From: a bacterium
GTDB lineage: Bacteria > ARS69
DNA length: 55,635 nt
Assembly: GCA_025774805.1 (NCBI GenBank)
Contig: JALGZR010000007.1
Coordinates: 1-55,635, forward strand
Direction of reading: 5' to 3'
Shown: piece after piece, positions 9,561 through 18,128 of the stretch
Numbering within the stretch: the stretch's first letter is position 1
How the letters are laid out: the number at the start of each line of letters is the position of its first letter
Notes under the pieces: generated by a model
What the model was told of the DNA's origin: nothing
Database searches by the model: none
The model's input: only the letters and a program-made list of their open reading frames with translations
Program-made: the position numbers and the translations under genes

Positions 9561-9677
9561 GCGGCTCAACTCATCCCGGACCCGATCCAGCTCCCGGATC
9601 CAGCCCTTAACTCCCTGCCAGGGTGTTCAAGCAACCTGCACGCTGGGTGTTCGCTCGCGAAGCTCGCAGGGGCGCCA
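9561..9677. repeat. 117-bp dispersed element, copy A
   Basis: Aligns without any gap to 13026-13142 (offset 3465), with 97 of 117 bases identical by hand count. It contains two GGGTGTTC motifs about 24 bases apart. Mismatches fall evenly over the three codon phases, so it is unlikely to be protein-coding. It lies 53 bases upstream of the kinase start and downstream of the methyltransferase. Confidence 0.8.
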
Positions 9678-9735
9678 TTCCAGTCTCACAGTGCAAACAT
9701 GCAGGTTCGGGTGAGCGAGTTGTCGGATGTCGGGC

Positions 9736-10803
9736 TCAGGCGATCCTGTCCGCAATGGCCTCGATTGCGATCAGGCCATCCATGAACCTCCTGCACGGCC
9801 CCGGATCCGAAGGGACAGGACTCTCTGATAGAATCCGAAAACCCGCTGATGTGAGTTGATCTCGGACACCGGCCGCGGTCGGGAAGACGGCGTCCGGATC
9901 CGTGAGCGATTTCTCAAACGCCCAGTGCATCCGTGAAGGCGGGGCAGCGCCCTCCGCGGGGGCGAAATGGTCGATGATTACGAAGCGTCCACCGGGGTTC
10001 AGTGAATGCCACACCTTGTGGAACAGTGCTTCGCTGTAGACGTTGACGTCACACTCCAGAACCACGTCATACCCCGAGGGGAGCTCGTCTCGGAGGAAGT
10101 CTGCCGGATGGTAGATGACCCGATCGTCCAGCGAGTTCTCAATTGCGATCTCACGGCCGGCGGCGCAGACGTTGTCGATGTCGACGACGGTGACGCAGAG
10201 TCCGGGATACCTTCGCGCTAGGGCCAGTGACACGACCCCGGACCCGCCTCCCAGGTCCATCAGGCGATTCACCCCACCCAGATCCAACAATCCGGTCAGT
10301 TCATCTGCCAGAGGCTGATGGATCTCGTAGAGCATGCGAGTGAACCGCCGTGCTCTGTCTTCCTCTTTGGCCATCTTGTCGAGGTAGGTCGGGAACGCCC
10401 TTTCAGGAGTGTCCGAGGCGGCCTCGGACGCACGAATGTGCAGTGGCAGGCCGCAAAGCCCCGGTAGCCGCTCTCGCGCCTCTTCCGCCAGCAGCGTCCA
10501 GGACTCTCGGCTGTAGACCTCCAGGATGGCTCTTCGTGCCACCGAGGATGGTTGATACCTCTCGGAATCCTCTTCGATGAGGCCGGTGCGGCAGAGTAGC
10601 TGAAGCCAGTAGTAGCAGCGCCTCGGGGGGATACCCAGCGCATGAGCCACCCCCTGGGCATCCAAGGGCTTCGTCTCCAGCAACCAAAAGAGGCCGAGTT
10701 CCATCGCCGTGCCCAAGGCGGCCGAGGCGAATGACTCGTCCATGAGGTCAAGGACGTCGTCCACCGTGGTTGGCTTCACTTGGACCTCCGTCGTCGGCTC
10801 CAT
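9736..10803 (-). CDS. SAM-dependent methyltransferase, O-methyltransferase (Methyltransf_2) type
   Basis: 355 residues. The first 100 residues form a winged-helix/dimerisation domain (FASAALGTAMELGLFWLLE, GLIEEDSERYQPSS) like that of small-molecule O-methyltransferases. The Rossmann catalytic part follows with the SAM-binding motif DLGGGSG at 183-189, the acidic ribose-binding strand VTVVDIDNV, and GGRFVIIDHFAP. It probably methylates a small hydroxylated or amine substrate in the cytoplasm; the substrate cannot be told. It lies 34 bases downstream of the cyclase gene on the same strand, so the two are probably co-transcribed. Alternatives are C- or N-methyltransferases of the same fold. Confidence 0.88.
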   Translation of the reverse strand: MEPTTEVQVKPTTVDDVLDLMDESFASAALGTAMELGLFWLLETKPLDAQGVAHALGIPPRRCYYWLQLLCRTGLIEEDSERYQPSSVARRAILEVYSRESWTLLAEEARERLPGLCGLPLHIRASEAASDTPERAFPTYLDKMAKEEDRARRFTRMLYEIHQPLADELTGLLDLGGVNRLMDLGGGSGVVSLALARRYPGLCVTVVDIDNVCAAGREIAIENSLDDRVIYHPADFLRDELPSGYDVVLECDVNVYSEALFHKVWHSLNPGGRFVIIDHFAPAEGAAPPSRMHWAFEKSLTDPDAVFPTAAGVRDQLTSAGFRILSESPVPSDPGPCRRFMDGLIAIEAIADRIA

Positions 10804-10837
10804 AAGTGTCAGCGCATCACCGGATCAGCGCTGCAAG

Positions 10838-12607
10838 TCAACGAAGACCGAGTTCACTGAGCAGGCGCATCCGCTCCTTGAGCGCTTGCTCGTTGAAGCC
10901 CAGCCACATGCGATAAAGTGACTCGATTCCCTCAAGAGTGGTAACGGGCTCAAGCTGCTGCGCGCGCTCCAACGCAACTCGGGCCTGACGGTGCTCTCCC
11001 AGTCTCGCGAGCACGCACGCCATCTCCATCCACGCGACAGCGAGTCCATCGAACAGATCGGTGGACTTACGCAGCTCTCCCAGTGCCTCATCGAACCGGT
11101 TGCCCAAGCCGTGGGCCATGCCGAGCCACAAATGCCACATGTGACGGTGGGGGTCGCGCGGTGAAAGCCGCATTGCGCGCTCGATTCGTTCCACTCCCTC
11201 CGTCAGTCGCTCCGCAGCAGCGAGCACCGCCCCGAGGACCGCGCAGACGTGTGCATTGTTTGGATTGAGCTCCAGAGATCGTTCCAGGCTGGAGATCCCC
11301 CTCTCCACCTCGCCGAGTTGGGCGTTGATCGCCCCCCAGTGGTAGAGAATGGCCGGGTCGTCCGGGGCCCGCTCGAGGGCGCTTCGACCATCCGCGAGAG
11401 CCTCTGCCCTCTCTCGGTCCGGGTCCTCGCTCCAGCCGAGGAAAACCCGGTCGGCCAGGAGAGCGCCGCGCAGAGCGAGCGCATGGGGATAGTCGGGGTC
11501 GAGGTCAAGCGCCTGCTCGCAGAGCTCGATGGCCGCTCGCCACGCCTTGCTGCTTGTGGTGGAGAGATACCTGAGAAGCGCACGCTGGTAAAGTGACCAT
11601 GCATCGACACTCGCCGTTGGCAGTCTGTCCGCTCGTTCCACCTCGGCCTTTATGAGCTGAGGCTGAAGCTGCGCGGCGATCCCTTCTGTGACTTCGTCTT
11701 GCAGCTCAAAGATCTCTTCGAGAGGGCGATCGTACTTCTCGGCCCACAGATGGCGACCGGACTCTGCCTCGAGCAGCTGGACGGTGACGCGTATCCTGTT
11801 CCTGAGCTTGCGGACGCTTCCCTCGACAACGTACCTCACGCCGAGATCACGGCCGACCTGTCGGACGTCGGGAGACTTGCCCTTGTAGGCAAACGTGGAG
11901 CTGCGCGCGATCAAGAAGAAACCCGGAACGCGTGACAGCAAGGTGATGAGGTCTTCCGTCATTCCGTCCGAGAGAACGTCGCTCTCATCGCCCGAGAGGT
12001 TTACCAGCGGCAGGATGGCAATCGAGGGAGGTCCGGCGTCAGAGGTCACTCTCGGCGCCACAGGCGGTGTCCCCTCCGTACCGAGCTTGATGCGATACAC
12101 GCGCACGGGCCTCGGCAGATTCTTCACGACATGCTCCCCCAAGGCATCCCAACGGAGGTGGAGCTTTCCTTCCACCTGATCGAAGGCACTCCCGGAGACG
12201 CAGATTCCACCGGGCTCGGCGAGCCCCTCCACCCGGGCAGCGATGTTCACACCGTCTCCATAGATGCGCTCTGCCTCGCACATCACGTCTCCCAGGTTGA
12301 CACCGACTCGGAACGGCATCCTGCGATGGAGAGGCCGCGCTCTGTCTTGAGAACTGAGATCCCTCTGAATCTCCACTGCACACGTGATCGCTTCGACGAC
12401 ACTCGGGAACTCCGCTAGCAAATTGTCCCCGACTGCATCCACCACCCGACCGCCATGTTGGTCAACGTGGTGGGCCATCACGTCCCTGCATCCCTTCAGG
12501 GTCTCGAGAGTCGCCAGTTCGTCGTCGGCCATGAGCCGCGCGTATCCGACGGCATCCGCGCTGAGGATGGCCGAGAGCCTGCGTTGAGCGGCTCCCGGAT
12601 CCGCCAT
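10838..12607 (-). CDS. class III adenylate/guanylate cyclase with TolB-like domain and TPRs
   Basis: 589 residues from ATG 12607, with GGAGG 8 nt upstream. N-terminal class III cyclase catalytic domain (about 8-175): metal-binding Asp18 (SADAVGY) and Asp61 (VGDNLLAEF), transition-state Asn121 and Arg125 (GDGVNIAARVEG). At the usual adenine-selecting Lys position there is Asp57 (VVDAVGD), a variant also seen in other cyclase-TPR proteins, so substrate choice is uncertain. A TolB N-terminal-like domain follows (about 195-310; AILPLVNLSGDE), then TPR units to the end (340-585). No membrane segment is visible. Likely a cytoplasmic cyclic-nucleotide or orphan signalling protein scaffolding partners through its repeats. 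Confidence 0.9.
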   Translation of the reverse strand: MADPGAAQRRLSAILSADAVGYARLMADDELATLETLKGCRDVMAHHVDQHGGRVVDAVGDNLLAEFPSVVEAITCAVEIQRDLSSQDRARPLHRRMPFRVGVNLGDVMCEAERIYGDGVNIAARVEGLAEPGGICVSGSAFDQVEGKLHLRWDALGEHVVKNLPRPVRVYRIKLGTEGTPPVAPRVTSDAGPPSIAILPLVNLSGDESDVLSDGMTEDLITLLSRVPGFFLIARSSTFAYKGKSPDVRQVGRDLGVRYVVEGSVRKLRNRIRVTVQLLEAESGRHLWAEKYDRPLEEIFELQDEVTEGIAAQLQPQLIKAEVERADRLPTASVDAWSLYQRALLRYLSTTSSKAWRAAIELCEQALDLDPDYPHALALRGALLADRVFLGWSEDPDRERAEALADGRSALERAPDDPAILYHWGAINAQLGEVERGISSLERSLELNPNNAHVCAVLGAVLAAAERLTEGVERIERAMRLSPRDPHRHMWHLWLGMAHGLGNRFDEALGELRKSTDLFDGLAVAWMEMACVLARLGEHRQARVALERAQQLEPVTTLEGIESLYRMWLGFNEQALKERMRLLSELGLR

Positions 12608-13411
12608 GCTGTTCCTCCGGCTTTGGGCTCACGCGTGGTGGACTCCGTACTGGTGCCACCAAACCAAGGATGTGCCAGAATTGCAGTTGCGCGATGGTCT
12701 CGTGACGAACGCAGCCGCCAGGCGATGCACACCCGGGCCAGTTCTACGAAGCTGGCAATGGCGAGGATCGTTCATCGTGGTTGAAGGAGTGTTGCGGCCA
12801 TCTACGTGGTGGTTCGTGGCGACCGTACCGGGCCAAGATACACCTGGCGCAGGTTATGCTCAACCCAGGCCAAGGCGTTCCAAGATCCTGCGCTGCTGGT
12901 CCAGTCGATCGAGGCTAGGGCGAGGCGTGGCTCCTTACCGCGCCGGCCGCGGCGTCTCGATGGCCCGAATCGCGAGGGCCTACGGAAACGGACCGTTCGG
13001 AGCCCCGACCGGCGAATCAGGTGGCCCGGCCCAACTCCACCAGGACCCTTTCCAGCTCCCGGATCCACCCCTCCACTTCCCGCCAGGGTGTTCGAGCAGC
13101 CTGCACGCAGGGTGTTCGATTGCGGAGCAAGCAGGGGCGCCACCTCTTCTCTCCGCCACACTCGTGCGCCGTGGTTGGCGAACGCTGCGGCGCAATCCCG
13201 CGCCATTGCGATTCATTCTCGATTCGTGCCTACGGTCGGCGCGTACGGCCCAAGGATGTCGAGGCGGCGCAACGAACCGTCACGCTTTCCAACTTCATAT
13301 TTATCAATGGATTAGGGAGTTCCGCGCTTCAGTTTTCCGTGCGACGGGCCGATGCGGGGGAGAGTCCCGAACCCCCGTCCCCGCGCGGGGCCGACAGCGG
13401 CCGAGGAGAGC
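12608..13411. other. 800-base gene-poor stretch
   Basis: I see no supportable gene. Open frames in it lack family features. It carries copy B of the 117-bp element (13026-13142) and, at about 13290-13310, an AT-rich patch (CATATTTATCAATGG) that may hold the promoter of the following DUF2225 gene. The leader of the cyclase gene occupies the left end. Confidence 0.6.
13026..13142. repeat. 117-bp dispersed element, copy B
   Basis: Gapless partner of 9561-9677. It holds GGGTGTTCGAG at 13086-13096 and GGGTGTTCGA at 13110-13119, separated by a near-palindrome CCTGCACGCAGG. The 11-mer GGGTGTTCGAG also occurs in the T arm of the nearby tRNA-Arg (7671-7681). Confidence 0.8.
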
Positions 13412-14086
13412 ATGACGACGCTTCAGGACGAGATCTGGGTCTGTCCGGTCTGCGAGGCCCGCCTGCAAGTGAAGGCGGTCCATACCTGTGGGAGCCACGG
13501 AGCCGACTCGGATTTCCGTCCCCACTTCTGGGGAATCGACCCGCTCGAGAGCTACGTGCATTCCTGCCAGGAGTGCGGTTTCTCCGGTAGCGCGGAGGAC
13601 TATCGCGACGGTGTTCCGGAGAACGTGATCCGGAAGATCCGGAAGTTCCTTACGCCCCGCACCCGCGATCTCGCGCGGCCGGGCTCACCGTTCTTTCGCT
13701 ACGAGTTCATGGCCCTCATACACGAGTGGGAGGATCGGGACTCCCTCGAAGTCGGCGACAACTTTCTCAAGGCGTCCTGGGTAGCGAGACTCCACTCGAA
13801 TCGGGAGAAGGAGAGGCTCTACCAACGCGAAGCGGTGCGCCGCCTGGAGGAGGCGCTCGAGATCGGCGAGTGCGAGGATCAGGCGCAGCGCGCTGCGGTC
13901 TCCTATCTCGTGGGCGAGTTGCACCGGCGCCTCAACCGGAAACGACGCGCGGAGACCTGGTTCCACAGGGCCCTCGGGGAGTTCGAGCTCTGGGAGAAGG
14001 AGCACGGTGACCCGGCGTCGGATCTCGCCTGGCTGGGGGATCAGATCCGCCGACAGCTCGAGGCGCCCGCCGACGTCCTCAACTGA
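13412..14086 (+). CDS. DUF2225 family protein
   Basis: 224 residues from ATG 13412, preceded by GAGGAGAG. The N-terminus has a zinc-ribbon-like cysteine layout: CPVC at residues 11-14, a further Cys in VHTCGS, and CQECGF around 53-58. The rest is helical (FLKASWVARL, LGEFELWEKEHGD) and resembles the TPR-like C-terminal half of DUF2225 proteins. The role of the family is unknown; it is widespread in Firmicutes and several GC-rich phyla and has no signal peptide. The gene converges on the AsmA-like gene with only 7 bases between the stops. Confidence 0.85.
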   Translation: MTTLQDEIWVCPVCEARLQVKAVHTCGSHGADSDFRPHFWGIDPLESYVHSCQECGFSGSAEDYRDGVPENVIRKIRKFLTPRTRDLARPGSPFFRYEFMALIHEWEDRDSLEVGDNFLKASWVARLHSNREKERLYQREAVRRLEEALEIGECEDQAQRAAVSYLVGELHRRLNRKRRAETWFHRALGEFELWEKEHGDPASDLAWLGDQIRRQLEAPADVLN

Positions 14087-14093
14087 ATCGCGC

Positions 14094-16916
14094 TCACTTT
14101 CCTCCGAGAAGCTTGCGCAACGCGTCCTCGAGCGGCTTCTCCTTGGGCGCTTCCGCCGCGGAAGTGTCCGCGCTGTCGGGAGCGGAGGTCGACTCCGGTT
14201 TCCCGAAGAGGTTCGAGATCCCGTCACGAATCCCGTCCTTCACGCTGCGACCCAGTGCATCCATCGCGTTCCGACGGGCCCGGTCCATGAGCTTCGCGGT
14301 GTCGACCTTCACTCGAGGCTTCTTCGAGGGACCCTCGACCTTCAGATCGATGACGAGCCGGCCGGTCGTGTTCGCGAGGAGCGCGGCGAGATCACGGCCC
14401 ACGCGCTTCCGATAGTGGTCGGAGAGGGCCTCGTTGAGCTCCACCTGGACGGCGTAGTCGACGTTGCCCTCGAAGTCGGTGAATCCCGAGACATTCCAGT
14501 CCGCGTTTCCCCCACTGAGTCGCAGATCGTCGGTGATGAGCCTTCCGTCCCGGATCGTGAACGCCGTGCTCAGATCCCGGAAGTCGATGGCCTCCTGCTC
14601 GTCGAGGTTCAGCGCGTTCCAGACCGCGCCGACCGCTGGAGTCCGCTGGAGCTTGCCTCCCCGGGCATCGACCCGTCCGTCCCCCGTGAGGCTCTCGACC
14701 ACGAGCTCGGGGTCACCCCCCTTCCCGTCGAACCGCGCCGAGAGATCGAGCGTGCCGGAGAGGAGGTTCTTCGCCGGGGTCAGGGTCGAGAGGAAGTCGT
14801 TCGCCGGCAGCTCGGTGGCGTTGGCTTCGATGGTGAACCCCGGGGAGTCGAGGTCGGTCAAATCGACCGCGGCTCGACCATCGGCCCGGCCCGTCCAGAC
14901 GGCGGCCGTGATGTCGGTGATCTCGAGCGTACGGTCGTCTCGTAGATCGATACGTCCCTTCACGTCGGTGAGGGGAACGCGATGGGCTTCGATCCGAGGG
15001 GAGTGAAACCCGCCCCGCGCGGTCTGCCCCTCGACGTCGACTCCCGCTTCGACCGCCTCCATCCGGACGCCCTCGAAGGTCGCCGTGGCCATTCGGGCGT
15101 CGGCTCGAGCCTTGCGATCCCGCACGGCCACGATGAGATCCACGTTCACCATCGTCGCGCCCACGGTGATCAGCGAGTCGACGGTCAGCTCCAGGTCCGC
15201 CAGCACGGGAGGGAGGGGCGGGAGGAGCGGCGCTGGGGGTGCCCCGACCGAGTCGGAAGCGCCGCCGCCCGGGATGCCCTCGACGCCGCCATTCGCCGAA
15301 ACCGGAGCGGACAGCTCCGCGAGATCCAGGCGGGGCATCTGCCCGCGGAGGCGGACATGCGGGTCGCCGAGGAGATCGGCGATGCGACCGGTGACTCGGA
15401 AGGAGGAGCGCCCCAGGGAACCGCTCAGGCGATCCAGGATCGCGTCGCGACCGTCGAGCGAGAGCGACGCATCGACGTCCCGGACGGGGACGGGGAGATC
15501 GGCCGTCGAAAGCGTCGCGTCGGTGATCTCGAGGTGTCCGCCGAGTCGCGTCCCCTCCGGGTGGGAGGCGTCTCCCGTCACCTTCACGTCCAGAGTGAGG
15601 CTTCCGCCGACCGACGTGCCCTGCGGCGTGAAACCGGCCTCCTCGAGAAGGGAGAGATCGATCTCTCCCGCGACGGCGGCGTCGAGGCGGGCGGTCGCCG
15701 GCGTCCGCAGGCCGTCGATCGTCCCCGTGAGCTCGAGGCGACCGTTGCCGAGACGCGCGGCCAGCCGGTCGAACCGGAGCCGGTCGGGCCCGGTTTGGAC
15801 CTCCCCCCGCAGATCCTCGATCCCGAGCGGAAACCCCTCGAGGCCGAGCGAGGCGCCCTGAAACTCCAGGCCGATTACGAGATCCGGCGGCGAGTCCGGA
15901 TCGGTGAGCGGGCCGGTCCACGCGAGCTCGACGCCTACGGGCCCCCGGGCCGTGGGCCGGCGGCCCTCGGGAAACGTCTCGGGAGGTACGAGGGGGAGGA
16001 GCTCGTCGAGCTGGAGGGTCTCGGGAGCGAGACGCAGATCGACGTGGGGAGCATCGGGGATCCCCGTGAGCTGCCCGGTGAGGACCAGATTGAGCGGCCC
16101 CGCAATCAGTCGAAGCTCCTCGACCGCCAGACGCTCTTCGTCCGCGAGATAGTCGACTCGGTAGCGGAGGACCGGATGGAGATCGTCGAGAGTCTCCCGG
16201 TACGCCTGCATCGCGGCGAGGTCGAGCGTGGCCAGCGTGACCTCCCCCTCGGAGCGAACGCGTCGGCCTCCGGCCTCGACGCGGAGGTCCCCGGCCCCGT
16301 CAATGCCCGTCAAGACCACGTCCTCGGACCCGTCCGGAGTCGCGAGACGAAAGGACCCCCCGACGATCTCGAGACGCTCGATCGCTCCCCTCCATCCGGC
16401 CGCCACCGCGGGAATCGAGGTTTCCGCAGAAGGCGCCACCGGTTCTTCGCGGCCGGCTTCGGGCGCCTCGGCGGGGCGGGCCGGGGCGGCCTCCGCATGT
16501 GCCGGCGTCCCCAGCTTGCCGGGCAGGACGACGCCGGTCGAGTCGCTGCGGAGGAAGAGGGCCGGGCGGGTGAGCGAGATACGCTCGACGACGACGGTGC
16601 GGCTCAGGAGGGCCCGGAGATTCAGGCGGGCCAGGCCCGCGTCCAAAGTGAGAACCGGCGGATCGGCCGGATCCTCTCCCGTCAATCGGAGATCCTCGAG
16701 GGTGACTCCGAGGGGGAGGAGGGAGAGATCCGCCCGGCCGAGCTCGACCGCGAGGCCGGTGGCTTCGGCGGCTCCCGAGACGATCTCCGCTCGGATCCGC
16801 TCCGGGGTGAGCGCGGAGCGGAGGACGAGGGCCCCGGCCCCCACCAGAATCACCCCGAGGAACACGAGCACCGCGAGGATCCTCAGGATCCTCCGACGTC
16901 GGAGGCGGTCAGCCAT
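14094..16916 (-). CDS. AsmA-family envelope protein
   Basis: 940 residues from ATG 16916 (GGAG 8 nt upstream). A positively charged N-terminus is followed by one membrane segment (about 10-32), then a long periplasmic beta-rich body built of the AsmA-type pattern: TGLAVELGRADLSLLPLGVT near the start and a C-terminal AsmA-like part (TDLDSPGFTIEANATEL, FDGKGGDPELVVESLTGDG). Known for the family: bridge-like proteins with repeating beta grooves, implicated in phospholipid transport or outer-membrane assembly. The C-terminus is rich in Lys, Glu and Ala. It follows the transferase gene by 4 bases and is probably translated from the same messenger. Confidence 0.88.
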   Translation of the reverse strand: MADRLRRRRILRILAVLVFLGVILVGAGALVLRSALTPERIRAEIVSGAAEATGLAVELGRADLSLLPLGVTLEDLRLTGEDPADPPVLTLDAGLARLNLRALLSRTVVVERISLTRPALFLRSDSTGVVLPGKLGTPAHAEAAPARPAEAPEAGREEPVAPSAETSIPAVAAGWRGAIERLEIVGGSFRLATPDGSEDVVLTGIDGAGDLRVEAGGRRVRSEGEVTLATLDLAAMQAYRETLDDLHPVLRYRVDYLADEERLAVEELRLIAGPLNLVLTGQLTGIPDAPHVDLRLAPETLQLDELLPLVPPETFPEGRRPTARGPVGVELAWTGPLTDPDSPPDLVIGLEFQGASLGLEGFPLGIEDLRGEVQTGPDRLRFDRLAARLGNGRLELTGTIDGLRTPATARLDAAVAGEIDLSLLEEAGFTPQGTSVGGSLTLDVKVTGDASHPEGTRLGGHLEITDATLSTADLPVPVRDVDASLSLDGRDAILDRLSGSLGRSSFRVTGRIADLLGDPHVRLRGQMPRLDLAELSAPVSANGGVEGIPGGGASDSVGAPPAPLLPPLPPVLADLELTVDSLITVGATMVNVDLIVAVRDRKARADARMATATFEGVRMEAVEAGVDVEGQTARGGFHSPRIEAHRVPLTDVKGRIDLRDDRTLEITDITAAVWTGRADGRAAVDLTDLDSPGFTIEANATELPANDFLSTLTPAKNLLSGTLDLSARFDGKGGDPELVVESLTGDGRVDARGGKLQRTPAVGAVWNALNLDEQEAIDFRDLSTAFTIRDGRLITDDLRLSGGNADWNVSGFTDFEGNVDYAVQVELNEALSDHYRKRVGRDLAALLANTTGRLVIDLKVEGPSKKPRVKVDTAKLMDRARRNAMDALGRSVKDGIRDGISNLFGKPESTSAPDSADTSAAEAPKEKPLEDALRKLLGGK

Positions 16917-16920
16917 GGAT

Positions 16921-17610
16921 CTACTCCTTCTCGGGGACTGGGGTCGGACCGCCGAGCCGGACTCGGAGTCCTGCGAGCGCGCGGCGGGTGTGGGGACACT
17001 GCTCACCGTCGCGTAGATCATCGGCCAGTCGGCGCAGATCTTCCACCGTATCGACGTCGTACCACGGCGAAAGATCGGTCAGGGCGAACCCCAGGGACCG
17101 CGCGTTGCGACGGGTCGCGCGGGCGACGTCGGGAGTGTCCCAGGGCACGTCCCGAAAGAGGCCGGGAAGGGGGCGGGGGAGAGCGAGACAGGCATAACCC
17201 CCGTCCTCCGTGGGAATCCACCCCACCCGGCCCCGGCGCGCCTCGTCGAGACACTCCGCGACAAGAGAGGCGGGAAGGTTCGGGTGATCCGCTCCGACGG
17301 CCGCCACCGGTCCGGGTCGTCGCTCGAAGGCCGCCTCCGTCGTCGCGGCGAGCCGCTCGCCGAGATCGCCTTCACCTTGGCTCACGAATCGTCGGCCCGG
17401 ACCGAGCAAGCGTTCCATCGCGGCCAGGGAGTCTCCGGTCGGCACCGCGATCTCGAGGATTGCATCCGGAATTGTTTCCAAGGAAATGATGATGTCGCGC
17501 AAGAACGCTTGAGCGAGAGTTGCCGCTTCTCGCGCCTCGAGCGGGGGGATCAGCCGGGTCTTTACATTGCCGGGGACGGGTTCTTTGGCGAAAAGAAGAA
17601 GAGTCGCCAC
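16921..17610 (-). CDS. TIGR04282 / DUF2064 family nucleotidyltransferase-like protein
   Basis: 229 residues from GTG 17610, chosen because the conserved core begins immediately (ATLLLFAKEPVPGNVKTRL) and a GAGG lies 9 nt upstream; the longer frame to 17817 would run into the opposite gene's start. Other signatures: GADHPNLPASLV, PTEDGGYACLALPRP, and VPWDTPDVARATRR. Related to CofC/MobA-like GT-A folds, annotated as 'rSAM/selenodomain-associated transferase 1' or glycosyltransferase A; the actual substrate is unknown. It is the first gene of a two-gene unit with the AsmA-like gene. Confidence 0.87.
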   Translation of the reverse strand: MATLLLFAKEPVPGNVKTRLIPPLEAREAATLAQAFLRDIIISLETIPDAILEIAVPTGDSLAAMERLLGPGRRFVSQGEGDLGERLAATTEAAFERRPGPVAAVGADHPNLPASLVAECLDEARRGRVGWIPTEDGGYACLALPRPLPGLFRDVPWDTPDVARATRRNARSLGFALTDLSPWYDVDTVEDLRRLADDLRDGEQCPHTRRALAGLRVRLGGPTPVPEKE

Positions 17611-17627
17611 GAAAACGGGCCTCGAAC

Positions 17628-17657
17628 TTGAGATGGAACTACCCTCTATGCTACGAT
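17628..17657 (+). promoter_or_regulatory. candidate sigma-70-like promoter of the PEP-CTERM gene
   Basis: TTGAGA at 17628-17633, 18-base spacer, TACGAT at 17652-17657. The predicted leader of about 65-70 bases contains a small stem ACTCG/CGAGT (17667-17683) before the GGAGG ribosome site. Boxes are moderate, so this is tentative. Confidence 0.4.
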
Positions 17658-17731
17658 AATGACGCAACTCGTCTGGGTCGAGTGGCAATTCGGGAACGCC
17701 CCTGCCGGGTGCCGCTCTTGGAGGATGATCC

Positions 17732-18028
17732 ATGAAGCAACGTCGCTTGTGCAGCGCGTTCGTGCTGAGCCTCTTCCTGGCCGGGATCGGCCTGGTGTCC
17801 CCGGTTATGGCTGCCAACGGCAGCGATGACGCGGTCCTGTTCCACGAGGAGTCCTCTTCGGCTCACGTGGGGAACTCCGGGGGCCATGGATTGGCTTTGG
17901 ATGCCACGGAAGGCGGCGGCGATTCCTCGGCCGGCGACGACAAGGTCGCCGTCCCCGAGCCGGGCACGTTGGCACTGCTGGGACTCGGATTGGCGGCCCT
18001 CGGCGTGTCTCGCCGCCGCCGGCGCTAG
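17732..18028 (+). CDS. very small PEP-CTERM sorting-signal protein
   Basis: 98 residues; GGAGG 8 nt before ATG. Three parts: a signal peptide (VLSLFLAGIGLVSPVMA), a mature stretch of about 45 residues made mostly of Gly, Ser, Asp, His and Glu, and a C-terminal PEP-CTERM signal (VPEPGTLALLGLG, hydrophobic helix, RRRRR end). PEP-CTERM tails are recognised by exosortase, encoded here at 28561-29451. It is the only PEP-CTERM protein I find in the window. The low-complexity, hydroxyl-rich middle resembles glycosylated linkers more than a folded domain. Single-gene unit closed by a strong terminator. Confidence 0.93.
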   Translation: MKQRRLCSAFVLSLFLAGIGLVSPVMAANGSDDAVLFHEESSSAHVGNSGGHGLALDATEGGGDSSAGDDKVAVPEPGTLALLGLGLAALGVSRRRRR

Positions 18029-18095
18029 GCCGGGCCATCGCGAGAACGGACGCCACCGTCTCCGATAGGCTTCGCGACAGGGAGACGAGCTCACG

Positions 18096-18128
18096 GGACC
18101 GGAGGGCCTCCCTCCGGTCCTTCTCTTT
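18096..18128 (+). terminator. intrinsic terminator after the PEP-CTERM gene
   Basis: Perfect 10-bp stem GGACCGGAGG (18096-18105) with CCTCCGGTCC (18111-18120), five-base loop, then TTCTCTTT. Confidence 0.85.

Noticed and set aside
9561-9677. Conserved minus-strand peptide (GWIREL-containing) shared by both copies of the repeat
   Set aside because: Copy A has an internal stop in that frame, and mismatches between copies show no codon-phase bias.
12606-13415. 269-codon plus-strand open frame
   Set aside because: No ribosome site, no family likeness, and it runs through the noncoding 117-bp element.
14982-17489. 835-codon plus-strand open frame
   Set aside because: Opposite strand of the AsmA-like gene; no ribosome site or domain.
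17660-17731. Sigma-54 (-24/-12) promoter before the PEP-CTERM gene
   Set aside because: GG and GC pairs are present but not at the required ten-base spacing.
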